From VXYK01 sp965214565 (lineage in GTDB: Bacteria > Actinomycetota > Acidimicrobiia > Acidimicrobiales > Aldehydirespiratoraceae): 64,000 nt of DNA. The DNA is taken from NCBI GenBank assembly GCA_965214565.1, contig OZ243951.1:2480001-2544000 (forward strand). Reading direction: 5' to 3'. Below are positions 44,494 to 53,879 of the stretch, in pieces (the stretch's first letter is position 1; every line of letters starts with the position of its first letter). Below the pieces are notes generated by a model. That model was not told where the DNA came from. It did no database searches and saw only the letters and a list, made by a program, of their open reading frames with translations. Made by a program: the position numbers and the translations under genes.

Positions 44494-45298
44494 CGAGAGG
44501 CACGCCGAAACAGGCACTTAGCAGTTCAGCGGTGAGAATTTCGGTCACCGGCCCCTGAGCCAAGGTACGCCCGTCGCGGAGCAGCAGACAGTGGGTGAAC
44601 TGCTCGGGAATCTCCTCGACGTGATGGGTCACCAGCACCATGGGAGGGTTGGCTGGATCTCGGGCCAGACCATCGAGCATCGAGACGAACTGCTCGCGAC
44701 CGCCGAGGTCGAGCGCCGCGGTCGGCTCGTCGAGCAGCACCAGCGCCGGGTCGGTCATCAACGAACGAGCCAGCAGCACCCGCTGCCGCTCACCCTCGGA
44801 GCAGTCTCCGAAGCGTCGCCCGCTCAGATGGCCTGCTCCTACTTGATCAAGCACGGCCAGGGCATCGGCGCGGTCACCGTTCGAATAGTCGTGCCACCAC
44901 GGTTCAAGCGCAGCATGTCTGGCCGTCATGACCACGTCGATCGTCTGCAACTGTGGGCGCAACAGCTTCCCCAACGCTGCGCTGCAAAATCCGACGTGGC
45001 TGCGCAACGCACGAACATCGGTGTTGCCGAACCTTTGGCCGAGCACCCACAGTTCCCCAGCAGAAGGATGCAACCACATTGAGGCGATCCGCAGGAGGGT
45101 TGTCTTGCCACAGCCGTTGGGCCCGAGAATCACCCAGTGCTGCTGTGCGTCGACTCGCCAGTCGATGTCACGCAGAATCTCGTATCCATCGGTCTGGCGT
45201 TGCACGCCACGCATTTCAAGAACAACATCGCCGCCCGCAACACCATCGCGGTCTCTCGTGGCATCCCCACCACCACAGGAGACTGCGTCGTCGTTCAT
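44450..45298 (-). CDS. ABC transporter ATP-binding protein
   Basis: A 282-aa ATPase from the ATG at 45298 (longer frame upstream rejected because it would overlap the permease gene). Walker A ILGPNGCGKTTLLR, signature DCSEGERQRVLLAR, Walker B LVLLDEPTAALD. It resembles the YlmA/ModF-like ATPases that have no permease beside them. The TauE-like permease gene overlaps its start by 4 bp (ATGA), an unusual partner since TauE proteins do not need an ATPase. Confidence 0.82.
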   Translation of the reverse strand: MNDDAVSCGGGDATRDRDGVAGGDVVLEMRGVQRQTDGYEILRDIDWRVDAQQHWVILGPNGCGKTTLLRIASMWLHPSAGELWVLGQRFGNTDVRALRSHVGFCSAALGKLLRPQLQTIDVVMTARHAALEPWWHDYSNGDRADALAVLDQVGAGHLSGRRFGDCSEGERQRVLLARSLMTDPALVLLDEPTAALDLGGREQFVSMLDGLARDPANPPMVLVTHHVEEIPEQFTHCLLLRDGRTLAQGPVTEILTAELLSACFGVPLVIERRNRGWTAWTN

Positions 45299-46017
45299 GT
45301 GAATACCCTTACCAGCAGTGCAACAGACGCCAACGTCGCGCCGGCCAGCACAATCGGAGCCAGGTTGTGGGTATCGATGTGTTTGCGCAACGGTCCCGAG
45401 GCCGCGAACCCGCCGAGCGCGCCGGGCACCAGCGCAGCCCCGATCAGCAGTTCGTCGATTCCGAGTCGGCCGGCCAAGGCGATTCCTGGAACGACCATCA
45501 CCAATCCGACAGAGAAGAACATGCCCATCGTCGAGCGAAACTGTGGGCCGGTGCGGTTTCGCAGGACCAGGGCCATCGGCGGACCACCGATACCCACAGA
45601 AGTGGAACCGAAACCCGAGAGGCCGCCCGCGCCGACCAGAGCGGCGGCGTTGCTGGGGATTTTCAACGGCCCCACAGAGAGCGCTACCACGACCAGGATG
45701 ACGATTGCAACCAGGACCTGCAGGCTCGTGTCGGTGACGCGTGCCAGGACCAAAGAGCCGACGACAGTCCCCGGGAGGCGTCCCACGGTCCCCCAACGCA
45801 CCGCTGACCAGTCGATATCGTGGCGTTCGCGAAGTGCGGTAGAAGAGGTCAGCACCGCGTTGCTCACAAATATCGGGCCCGGGACCAAGTCTGGATCAAG
45901 CAGGGCGAACACCGGAATCGCCAGCAGCCCGCAACCAAAACCGATAGAGCCCTGCACGCACGACGCCACCGCGATCACTGCCACCGCGGCCACAATGATT
46001 TCAGGGTCGACGTTCAT
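45295..46017 (-). CDS. TauE/SafE-family sulfite or organic-anion permease
   Basis: A 240-aa protein with about seven to eight membrane helices. The GxGFGxG-type segments SIGFGCGLLAIP and GSTSVGIGGPPMAL are TauE/SafE hallmarks. Members export sulfite or sulfonates or take up organic acids. It is coupled by ATGA to the ABC ATPase gene. It starts 51 bp after the end of the ABC exporter gene on the same strand. Confidence 0.8.
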   Translation of the reverse strand: MNVDPEIIVAAVAVIAVASCVQGSIGFGCGLLAIPVFALLDPDLVPGPIFVSNAVLTSSTALRERHDIDWSAVRWGTVGRLPGTVVGSLVLARVTDTSLQVLVAIVILVVVALSVGPLKIPSNAAALVGAGGLSGFGSTSVGIGGPPMALVLRNRTGPQFRSTMGMFFSVGLVMVVPGIALAGRLGIDELLIGAALVPGALGGFAASGPLRKHIDTHNLAPIVLAGATLASVALLVRVFT

Positions 46018-46068
46018 CGAGCCGCCCCAAGAGTCGCACCGAGGATCGTCACGCGGTTCGAGTCTTTC

Positions 46069-47985
46069 TCATTTTGCCCCGCCGTGGGCGACCCACGTCG
46101 CATACATTGCGGCGTACCGCCCTCCCAGCGCCACCAACTCGTCGTGTGAGCCGATTTCGACGATCTCGCCGGCGTGAACCACCGCGATCCGGTCAGCCCG
46201 GCGAGCCGTGGCCAGCCGATGGGCGATGATCACCGCGGTGCGGCTCTCAAGCACGACATCAAGGGCCATCTCCACCCGCGATTCCGAGACCAGGTCGAGG
46301 TTGCTGGTCGCCTCGTCGAGAATCAGCACTCGGGGCCGGGCAACCAGGGCACGCGCCAGCGCCAAGAGTTGCCGCTCACCAGCTGACAACGATGCTCCCC
46401 GTTCATGCACCACCGCGTCGAGCCCACCGAGCCGTTCCACGAGATCGTCTATGCCCACGGCCTGCAACGCGGCCCAGAGCGTGAGGTCGCTCGCATCCGG
46501 CTGGGCGAACGCGAGGTTGTCACGAACCACACCGGCGAACAGGAACGGTTCTTGGGGAACAACCCCGAGTTGTGAGCGCAGGCTGGCGATATCGACGGAG
46601 CGGAGGTCGTGTCCGTCGATCAGCAGTGATCCCTGTTGCGGGTCGTAGAAGCGCATCAACAGTTGCGCGACAGTCGACTTCCCGGCGCCGGTCTCTCCGA
46701 CGAAGGCGACCGTCTCTCCAGGCTCGATGCGCAGTGAGACGTTGTGAAGCACCGGACGCTCATCGGCGTACCCGAAAGTAACGTCGCGAAGCTCGATCTC
46801 GCCGTCGATCGGAGGCAGTTCGTAGGCATCAGGGGCCTGGACGACCGTGGGCTCGGTGCCCAGCATCTCACGCAGCTTCACGATGGCTGCGCCGCCCTGT
46901 TGATAGGAATTGTACAACTGGACAAGTGTCTGGATCGGGGCGAAGAACGAGGTGAGGAACAGCAGGAAGGCGGCCATCTCGCCGATGCTGATGCGTCCGT
47001 TGACAACCATCGCACCGCCCACTCCGAGCAGCGCCGCCTGCGTGCAGATCCCCACGAACTCAGTGGCCGGAGCGTAGGTGGAGTTGGCTTTCGCCGCGGC
47101 CACCGCCCCGTCGCGGTGCTCGCCGACCAGATCGCTGTGCATCGCCAGATTTACCGAGCGGCGGTTGTGGGCGGCGATCACGCGGATACCGGCGAGCGAC
47201 TCGGCAAGGTTGGCAAGCAACGCAGCTATACGGTCGCGCACGACCAGATAGGAACGGGCCGAAACGTCACGGAACCACAGCGAGGTGATCAACGTGGGTG
47301 GTATCGCCACCGCCAAGGTGATTATTGCCAGAAGGGGGTCATAGAAGAACAGCGCACTGGTGATCACCAGCAGGGTGAAGATCTGCACCAGCAGGTTGAC
47401 GATGCCCTCCTGGAACAGGACGGCGAGTGCCTCGATGTCTGAGGTCATTCGGGTTATGAGGACGCCGGCCTTCTCCTCGTTGTAATAGTCGATGCTCTGG
47501 CGTTGCATGTGGCTGAAGACCCGGATCCTCAGGTTGTCGTTGAGGCGCTCACCGAGATTTCCGGTGTATGCGACCCGTGCACGGCCGAGCGCGCCCGCCA
47601 CGAACACCGAAGCGACATACACGACCGCAGCGGTTACGAGAACTTCGCGTCGACCCTGGCGGACACCGTCGTCGATGCCGATCTGGGTGAGGACGGGCCC
47701 CATCTGCAGGGCGACCGTCTCGATCAGCACCAGCACGATTGCTGCCGCCAGGCGGAACCGGTGCGGCCACAGGAAGCGGATCAGGGTGAACGGTCGCCGG
47801 TCCCATTGGTCGTGTCTCCACGGGACCTCGGCAATCTTGTGCTCAGGTTCATGCTCGAGGACCTTGACGACCTTCTCCCGCAAGTCGCCGGGGACGTCCG
47901 CGTGGGGGAGTCCTGCCGCCGCGTTGGCCTCCATCGAAGTGGGTGCACCGCTTCGTGGACCGAATCCACCCCCGACCGCGAACAT
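46069..47985 (-). CDS. ABC exporter half-transporter, catalytic-site subunit
   Basis: A 638-aa protein with six membrane helices (about residues 75-370) and a nucleotide-binding domain: Walker A VGETGAGKSTVAQLL, signature SLSAGERQLLALA, Walker B VLILDEATSNLD with the catalytic Glu. Its ATG overlaps the stop of the upstream exporter gene by one base (TGATG). The pair resembles heterodimeric exporters such as BmrCD or Rv1272c/Rv1273c, which move lipids or drugs outward. Confidence 0.88.
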   Translation of the reverse strand: MFAVGGGFGPRSGAPTSMEANAAAGLPHADVPGDLREKVVKVLEHEPEHKIAEVPWRHDQWDRRPFTLIRFLWPHRFRLAAAIVLVLIETVALQMGPVLTQIGIDDGVRQGRREVLVTAAVVYVASVFVAGALGRARVAYTGNLGERLNDNLRIRVFSHMQRQSIDYYNEEKAGVLITRMTSDIEALAVLFQEGIVNLLVQIFTLLVITSALFFYDPLLAIITLAVAIPPTLITSLWFRDVSARSYLVVRDRIAALLANLAESLAGIRVIAAHNRRSVNLAMHSDLVGEHRDGAVAAAKANSTYAPATEFVGICTQAALLGVGGAMVVNGRISIGEMAAFLLFLTSFFAPIQTLVQLYNSYQQGGAAIVKLREMLGTEPTVVQAPDAYELPPIDGEIELRDVTFGYADERPVLHNVSLRIEPGETVAFVGETGAGKSTVAQLLMRFYDPQQGSLLIDGHDLRSVDIASLRSQLGVVPQEPFLFAGVVRDNLAFAQPDASDLTLWAALQAVGIDDLVERLGGLDAVVHERGASLSAGERQLLALARALVARPRVLILDEATSNLDLVSESRVEMALDVVLESRTAVIIAHRLATARRADRIAVVHAGEIVEIGSHDELVALGGRYAAMYATWVAHGGAK

Positions 47986-49904
47986 CAGCGGGTCCCGGTG
48001 TGGTCGGGGCCGGAGCCGTTCGAGGAGCCGAGATCATCACCGACGGCGGCGTCCGTCGTGGTGTCAGCGAGGATCGAGGCGTAGGCCGGGTTGCTCGACA
48101 ACAGCTCATAGTGGTCGCCGGTTGCGACGATCCGCCCTTCGTCCATCAGCAGCACCCGGTCGGCAAGGGCGATGGTCGACAGTCGATGTGCGATGAGGAT
48201 TGTGGTGCGGTTCGAGCGCCGTCGCCTGACGGCGTCATGGATCCTCTGCTCAACGGTCACGTCGATGGCGCTGGTCGCATCGTCGAGCACCAACACGGTG
48301 GGATCGGCCAACAGTCCCCGCGCCAAGGCGATCCGCTGGCGTTGGCCTCCCGACAGCGAGAAACCCCGCTCGCCCACCTCGGTCAACACGCCGTCGGGCA
48401 GTTCGGCGACGAACTCTGAAGCAGCGGCGTCGGCTATGGCCGCGTCGACGACATCGGGTTCCGCGGTCGGGCGGGCGAACGCGACATTGTCGTACACGCT
48501 GGTGTCGAACAGGAACGGATCGTCAGTCACCACATTGACGGCATTGCGCAGATCCGTGAGCGACACCTCGGTGATGTCGGTGCCGTCGATACGAATCACA
48601 CCCGAATCGCTGTCGTAGAAGCGGGGAATCAAGCGGGCGATCGTCGATTTTCCGCATCCAGTCGGACCGACGATGGCGATGGTCTCACCCGGTTCAACCG
48701 TGAAGCTCATCTGATCGAGCACCAGTGAACCGTCCGAACCCGGATACGAGCCCGAACCCGGATATGAGAACGACACATTCTCGAAATCGATCCGTCCCTG
48801 CGGCTCCCGGAGAGGCGCTGGATCGGCAGGTTCGACCACCGCAGGCTGCTCATCAAGAATCTCGTACACGCGCAGGGCCGCGGCAGCGGCGCGTTGCCAC
48901 TGCAGGAGCATGAACCCGACCATTCGGAAGGGTGTGGCCAGCAGCACAACGTAGGTGCTGAACACCACCAAATCACCGATCTGGATATCGCCGTCGATGG
49001 TCTGGATGCCTCCGTACCACAGAACCAGCGCCAGTCCCAGACGCGGCAGAGCCTCCATCGCAGGGGAATAACGGGCACGTGTTCGGGCCACCTCGACACC
49101 AACCCAGCGAAGCCGGTGCGACGCCATCGCCAAGGTCTGCACCTGCTCGGACTCCTGCGCGAAAGCCTTGACGACACGAGCGCCTTGGATGTTCTCGTCG
49201 ACAATCGTGGCCACTTCGGCTTGGCGGGCCTGAGCCACCCAGGACAGTGGAAAGATCACTTTTCTCAGCTTCACACCGATGATGAACACCAGTGGCAGGC
49301 CGGCCAACGCAACGACTGTGAGTGCGATGTCTGTCACCAGCATCACGACCAGGGCCATCGTCAACAGCACGAGTTGCATCGCAATCAACGGCCCGAAGGC
49401 GAAGAGCAGCTGGATCGACCGGATGTCGGTGTTGGCGCGACTGATGATCTGGCCGCTCTGAACCCGGTCCCAGTAGCTGAACGACAGTTCCGTGAGCCGC
49501 GCGAAGATCAGGTTCCGGAGGTCGTTCTCAATCTGCAGAGCGGCCCTGAAGAGGTTGAAGCGATACCCGAAACCAAACCCGAATCGCATTATCGCAAGCA
49601 CGACCAGGGTGATCACATAGGGCGTGGGAGTGTCGCCGGCGACGATGGCATCGATGCCGCGTCCGACGGCCAGGGGCACGAGCACCGTGGCGACGGTGGC
49701 CAGCAACCCGAATCCGATGCCGCTGACGAAGACGTACTTCTGTTGCCATACCACGGGCCATACCCTGCGAAGCCAACCCTTGGAGTTGTCGGGATCGATA
49801 CCGCGGACCGGTTCGGCGTATCGACTCGCCATGACAGGACGTGTGGACCGTGACGCAATCTCCGAGAGCCCCACAGATTCACAGACAGATCGCACTGCAG
49901 TCAT
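47985..49904 (-). CDS. ABC exporter half-transporter, degenerate-site subunit
   Basis: A 639-aa partner of the next gene. Six helices, then Walker A VGPTGCGKSTIARL, signature SLSGGQRQRIALA, and Walker B VLVLDDATSAID, where the catalytic Glu is replaced by Asp. That is typical of the degenerate half in heterodimeric exporters. ATG at 49904 is used; ATG at 49832 in frame is an alternative. Divergent from the DUF21/CBS genes across a 30-bp gap, so the promoters must overlap. Confidence 0.88.
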   Translation of the reverse strand: MTAVRSVCESVGLSEIASRSTRPVMASRYAEPVRGIDPDNSKGWLRRVWPVVWQQKYVFVSGIGFGLLATVATVLVPLAVGRGIDAIVAGDTPTPYVITLVVLAIMRFGFGFGYRFNLFRAALQIENDLRNLIFARLTELSFSYWDRVQSGQIISRANTDIRSIQLLFAFGPLIAMQLVLLTMALVVMLVTDIALTVVALAGLPLVFIIGVKLRKVIFPLSWVAQARQAEVATIVDENIQGARVVKAFAQESEQVQTLAMASHRLRWVGVEVARTRARYSPAMEALPRLGLALVLWYGGIQTIDGDIQIGDLVVFSTYVVLLATPFRMVGFMLLQWQRAAAAALRVYEILDEQPAVVEPADPAPLREPQGRIDFENVSFSYPGSGSYPGSDGSLVLDQMSFTVEPGETIAIVGPTGCGKSTIARLIPRFYDSDSGVIRIDGTDITEVSLTDLRNAVNVVTDDPFLFDTSVYDNVAFARPTAEPDVVDAAIADAAASEFVAELPDGVLTEVGERGFSLSGGQRQRIALARGLLADPTVLVLDDATSAIDVTVEQRIHDAVRRRRSNRTTILIAHRLSTIALADRVLLMDEGRIVATGDHYELLSSNPAYASILADTTTDAAVGDDLGSSNGSGPDHTGTR

Positions 49905-49934
49905 CGTGACAACCTACGGCTACATTCTGAGATT

Positions 49935-51236
49935 GTGATCCCCACTGCCCTGCGACTGTTCGCCGCGCTGGGTTTGATTGTCGCCAACGCCGGCTTCGTG
50001 GCCGCCGAGTTCGCGCTGGTTTCAGTCGACCGCACCAAGGTCGACGAACGTGCCAAAGAGGCGGGCTCAGCCCGACAGGTGCAACGCCTGCTGAGCCGGC
50101 TCTCTTATCACCTGTCGGGTGCGCAACTCGGTATCACCGTGACATCGCTGCTGCTGGGCGCGGTGGCCGAACCGGCAGTCGCCTCCGCCATCGAACCTTT
50201 GCTGGAACGGGTTTCGGGGGTTGACTCCCAGGCGTGGTCTATCGTGTTGGCGTTGTTGATCGCCACAGTCGTGCAGATGGTGATCGGTGAGTTGGTTCCG
50301 AAGTCCCTGGCGACGAGCCATCCACTGGAAGCCTCAACGCTGCTGGCCCGACCGACGGCGGTCTACGGGATCCTGGCCCGACCCCTCGTCACGCTGCTCG
50401 ACGGGCTGGCGCTGAGGCTGACCCGGGCGCTGGGCGTCGAACCGACCGATGAGCTCGAATCGATCCGCGACCGCACCGAGATCGAACTGCTGATCCGCTC
50501 GTCGGGTGAGAAGGGCACCCTCGATGCGGGCGAGGTTGAGCTGCTGACTCGGTCCATTCGCCTGGCGGACAAATCAGCGGATGACGCCATGGTGCCGAGA
50601 GTGGCCATGGTGACCATCGACAAGGCCGCTACGATCGACACCCTGGTTTCGTTGGCGGTCGAATCCGGGCACTCGCGCTTTCCGGTGATGGGCGACGGTC
50701 TCGACGACGTGGTCGGAGTGGTCCATGTGAAGTCGGTCCACGCATTCGCGGTCGAAGCTCGCGAGACGACCCAGGTCATGACTCTGATGGCGCCCGTCCT
50801 CGGTGTGCCCGAAGCCCGCGCGCTTGATGATCTGCTGGTAGATCTTCGCGAAGGCGGACAGCAACTAGCGGTAGTGATCGACGAACATGGTGGTACCGCA
50901 GGGATCATCACGCTCGAAGACGTGCTCGAGGAGATAGTCGGGGAGATCGACGACGAATACGACCCGCCGTCGGCCGTGTTGACCAAGGTGGAAGCGAGCG
51001 GGTCAACGGTGGTCCCGGCTTCCTTGCACCCCGACGAGGTTCGCGACATTACCGGTTTCGTGATGCCCGAAGGAGAGTATGAGACGCTCGCAGGGCTCGT
51101 GCTGGACCGCCTCGGGCAGATCCCCGAACCGGGTGAGATCTGCACGGTCGACGGTTGGCGCCTCGAAGTGGTGGCGATGGAGCGTCTGCGCGTCGCCTCG
51201 GTGAGGGTTGTGGCGCCAAGGAAGGCCACGTCATGA
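49935..51236 (+). CDS. DUF21/CBS/CorC_HlyC transporter-associated protein (first)
   Basis: A 433-aa membrane protein. An N-terminal DUF21 (CNNM) membrane domain with about four helices (residues 1-175) is followed by two CBS domains (about 205-330) and a C-terminal CorC/HlyC domain (from about 345). Family members (MpfA, CorC) export or sense Mg2+. The GTG start at 49935 is used. Its stop overlaps the next gene start (ATGA). Confidence 0.85.
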   Translation: MIPTALRLFAALGLIVANAGFVAAEFALVSVDRTKVDERAKEAGSARQVQRLLSRLSYHLSGAQLGITVTSLLLGAVAEPAVASAIEPLLERVSGVDSQAWSIVLALLIATVVQMVIGELVPKSLATSHPLEASTLLARPTAVYGILARPLVTLLDGLALRLTRALGVEPTDELESIRDRTEIELLIRSSGEKGTLDAGEVELLTRSIRLADKSADDAMVPRVAMVTIDKAATIDTLVSLAVESGHSRFPVMGDGLDDVVGVVHVKSVHAFAVEARETTQVMTLMAPVLGVPEARALDDLLVDLREGGQQLAVVIDEHGGTAGIITLEDVLEEIVGEIDDEYDPPSAVLTKVEASGSTVVPASLHPDEVRDITGFVMPEGEYETLAGLVLDRLGQIPEPGEICTVDGWRLEVVAMERLRVASVRVVAPRKATS

Positions 51237-52294
51237 CCGTCGGCCTCCTCACAGTCTCCGTCCTGTTGATCGTCGTCAACGGGTTCTTCGTCGCCGCGGA
51301 GTTCGCCTTGTTGGCGAGTCGGGTGACGAGGCTGGAACCGATGGCGGAGAACGGCGACGACGCCGGCGCTTCGGCGGCCCTCGAAGCCGTTCAGGACCTG
51401 CAACCGCAGTTGGTCGGCGCGCAGCTCGGAATCACCATGGCGTCCCTTGGTCTCGGCTATGTGGCTGAGCCGGTGGTGGCTTCGCTGATCGAATCGGCGG
51501 TCGAGACGTTTGTGGAGATTCCCAGTGGCGTGCTTCACACAATCTCGTTCGTGGTGTCCATGGGGTTAGTTGTCACCGCTCACATGGTGGTGGGGGAGAT
51601 GCTCCCCAAGAATCTGGCCATCGCCAACCCCGAACGCGTCGCCCGGGTGATCGCCCCGATCCACGCGTTCTACCTGCTGCTGTTCAAACCGGTGGTCTGG
51701 ACGCTCAACTCCGTCTCCAACGGCATCGTCAGGATGCTTGGGACTGAGCCGGTGGATGAGATCAACACGGCACTAACCGTCAACGAGTTCCACACGCTGT
51801 TCGACGGTGTGCTCGAGGAGGGGAAGATCGAGGACACAGAGCACGACTTGCTGGCTGGAGTGCTTGACTTCAGGGCGCGTACGGCAGGGTCGATCATGGT
51901 GCCCGCGGCGGCGATGGTGTCGGTGCCGCGCACAACCTCAGTGCGTGAGATCGAAGAGATTGTCGCAAGCTCGGGCCACAGTCGTATTCCGATGCAGGGC
52001 ACACATCCCGACAACATCGTGGGATTCGTGCATTCAAAAGATCTGCTCCGTCTCGGCGACCTCGACAACGGAGCTTCGCACCTCGACCAGGTTCCGTTGG
52101 AGATGATCCGTCGGATGCTCATTGTCGACCCCGACCAGTCGGTGCGCGACCTCATGTTCCTGATGCGGTTGCACCGTTGCCACGCGGCCCTCGTGCGGAC
52201 CCCAGACGAACAGCTGCTCGGCATGGTCACCCTCGAAGACGTCCTCGAGGCCCTAGTCGGCGACATCCGCGACGAGACCGACCAAGACGACTAG
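51233..52294 (+). CDS. DUF21/CBS protein (second, no CorC_HlyC domain)
   Basis: A 353-aa paralog of the upstream gene. The DUF21 domain (GFFVAAEFALLASRVTRLE, AQLGITMASLGLGYVAEP) is followed by CBS domains, but it ends after VTLEDVLEALVGDIRDETDQDD, lacking the CorC/HlyC domain. The paired full and short forms are seen in many actinobacteria and may form a heteromer. ATG at 51233, coupled to the previous stop. Confidence 0.85.
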   Translation: MTVGLLTVSVLLIVVNGFFVAAEFALLASRVTRLEPMAENGDDAGASAALEAVQDLQPQLVGAQLGITMASLGLGYVAEPVVASLIESAVETFVEIPSGVLHTISFVVSMGLVVTAHMVVGEMLPKNLAIANPERVARVIAPIHAFYLLLFKPVVWTLNSVSNGIVRMLGTEPVDEINTALTVNEFHTLFDGVLEEGKIEDTEHDLLAGVLDFRARTAGSIMVPAAAMVSVPRTTSVREIEEIVASSGHSRIPMQGTHPDNIVGFVHSKDLLRLGDLDNGASHLDQVPLEMIRRMLIVDPDQSVRDLMFLMRLHRCHAALVRTPDEQLLGMVTLEDVLEALVGDIRDETDQDD

Positions 52295-52302
52295 ACCCCG
52301 TG

Positions 52303-52366
52303 GCTACGAGATCCCAGTGCTACGAGATCCCAGTGCTGGGAGATCCCCGTGCTCCCAGATCCCCGT
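52303..52366. repeat. Four 16-bp tandem repeats with hairpin between convergent genes
   Basis: Units of 16 bp start at 52303, 52319, 52335 and 52351; the first two are GCTACGAGATCCCAGT, the last two vary at a few positions. The varied units create a perfect hairpin, CTGGGAG (52336-52342) and CTCCCAG (52352-52358), with a 9-nt loop, and TCCCAG-TG-CTGGGA just before it. It lies between the convergent CBS and fabI genes and may act as a bidirectional terminator. Confidence 0.6.
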
Positions 52367-52379
52367 GGCTTCGCCAGGG

Positions 52380-53147
52380 TCATGCGCCGATGATGTGGTA
52401 ACCGCCGTCTACGTGGATCATCGAGCCGGTGGTGGCGCGGAACCAGTCTGACAGCAGAGCCACCGACGTCTCGGCCACGGCGCTGGAATCCCCGACGTCC
52501 CAGCCGAGTGGTGCACGGGAGTCCCATACGTCCTCGAAGGCCGAGAACCCGGGGATGGACTTGGCCGCCATCGTTCGAATCGGGCCCGCGGCGACCAGAT
52601 TGCAGCGGATCTGCGACGGTCCGAGCTCACGGGCGAGATAGCGGTTGGTCGATTCCAACGCAGCTTTGGCGACCCCCATCCAGTTGTAGGCGGGCCAGGT
52701 GACCGTCGCGTCGAAGTCGAGAGCGACGATCGAGCCTCCGTCGGTCATCAGCGGTGCAACTGCATCGGCCAGAAGCTTGAGCGAATAGGTTGAGATCTCG
52801 ATGGCGACCTTTACATCGTCCCAGGTGGCCCCCATGAAGTCCTCACCCAGGCAGGCTTCGGGCGCGAATCCGATGGCATGAAGAGCGCCGTCGACTCGGC
52901 CCCACTTCGCTTCGAGGGCGGTGCGCAGGCTCTCGGCATGGCTCGGCTCGGTGACGTCGAACTCGAGCACCTCAACCTCAACCGGTAGCTTGCGGGCAGT
53001 TCGCTGGGTAAGGCGCAGACCGCGACCAGCGCCGGTCAGCACGATCTCGGCACCCTGCTCCTGAGCCCTGGTGGCAACACCGAACGCCAATGAGGCGTCG
53101 GTAAGAACGCCGGTGACCACGATTCGTTTTCCGTCCAATAGACCCAC
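52380..53147 (-). CDS. fabI: Enoyl-ACP reductase, InhA-like
   Basis: A 255-aa NADH-dependent enzyme for the last step of fatty acid elongation. The SDR-like nucleotide site is VVTGVLTDASLAFGVA, and the active-site Tyr and Lys are in PAYNWMGVAKAALES, the InhA arrangement (Tyr-x6-Lys). HAIGFAPEACLG and LVAAGPIRTMAAKSIPGF are further InhA-like stretches. Length is normal. Divergent from the F420 oxidoreductase gene with 51 bp between. Confidence 0.9.
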   Translation of the reverse strand: MGLLDGKRIVVTGVLTDASLAFGVATRAQEQGAEIVLTGAGRGLRLTQRTARKLPVEVEVLEFDVTEPSHAESLRTALEAKWGRVDGALHAIGFAPEACLGEDFMGATWDDVKVAIEISTYSLKLLADAVAPLMTDGGSIVALDFDATVTWPAYNWMGVAKAALESTNRYLARELGPSQIRCNLVAAGPIRTMAAKSIPGFSAFEDVWDSRAPLGWDVGDSSAVAETSVALLSDWFRATTGSMIHVDGGYHIIGA

Positions 53148-53198
53148 GATTCTCCCTTACTGTGTTGGAGTCCTGCCCAGCACCGTACCCTCACTGTG

Positions 53199-53867
53199 AT
53201 GCACATCGGATTACTCGGCGCTACCGGTCCCGCCGGCACCGCGCTGGCGGCGAGGTTGGCTTCGGTCGGCCACTCCGTGACAATCGGATCCCGCTCGAAG
53301 TATCGGGCCATGGAAGTGCGTGACTCGATCATCGACAGGTGGCCGCGCTCCGAGCTGCAGATAGACAGTGCCGACAACCTCGGCGCGGCCGAGGGGGAGG
53401 TGGTGGTGATCGCCACGCCCTGGAACGCTGCCACCGAGACCGCCCACAGCGTCCGTCCGAAGCTCCGCGGCAAGGTGGTCGTCTGCATGAGCAATGCACT
53501 GTCGAAAGTCGGCCGTGAGTTCCAACCACTGGTGCCTCCGAGGGGCTCGGTCAGTGCCAGCGTGCAAGCGGAACTGCGCGACTCATTCGTCGCCGCCGCG
53601 TTCCATCATGTACCCGCAACCGAACTCGGCCGAATCGACCGCCCCGTTGTGTCGGACATCCTGATCTGTTCAGACCATCAACGGGCAACGGTCACGATCT
53701 CCGACCTCTGCAGTCAGATCCCCGGAATGAGGCCCCTGGACGCGGGTGAATTGTCCAACGCCACAGCCATTGAGGCGTTTACCGCGGTGTTGCTGCAGTT
53801 GAATGTCCGTTACAAGACTCGGGTCTCGTTGCAGTTGGCGGGAATCGACGATGATCCGCACGGTTAG
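53199..53867 (+). CDS. F420:NADP oxidoreductase-like protein (NpdG/FNO family)
   Basis: A 222-aa protein with the nucleotide-binding motif GLLGATGPAGTALAARLA, then IGSRSKYRA for NADPH phosphate, and VVIATPWNAATETA. It matches the NpdG/Fno family that passes hydride between NADPH and coenzyme F420, which acidimicrobial actinobacteria use widely. ATG at 53199 preferred; GTG at 53196 in frame. The downstream mshC starts 12 bp later. Confidence 0.8.
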   Translation: MHIGLLGATGPAGTALAARLASVGHSVTIGSRSKYRAMEVRDSIIDRWPRSELQIDSADNLGAAEGEVVVIATPWNAATETAHSVRPKLRGKVVVCMSNALSKVGREFQPLVPPRGSVSASVQAELRDSFVAAAFHHVPATELGRIDRPVVSDILICSDHQRATVTISDLCSQIPGMRPLDAGELSNATAIEAFTAVLLQLNVRYKTRVSLQLAGIDDDPHG

Positions 53868-53879
53868 CACACCTTGAAC

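Noticed and set aside
48894..49853. Open frame of 319 codons on the plus strand
   Set aside because: Antisense to the ABC exporter gene, His/Gln-rich, no domain.
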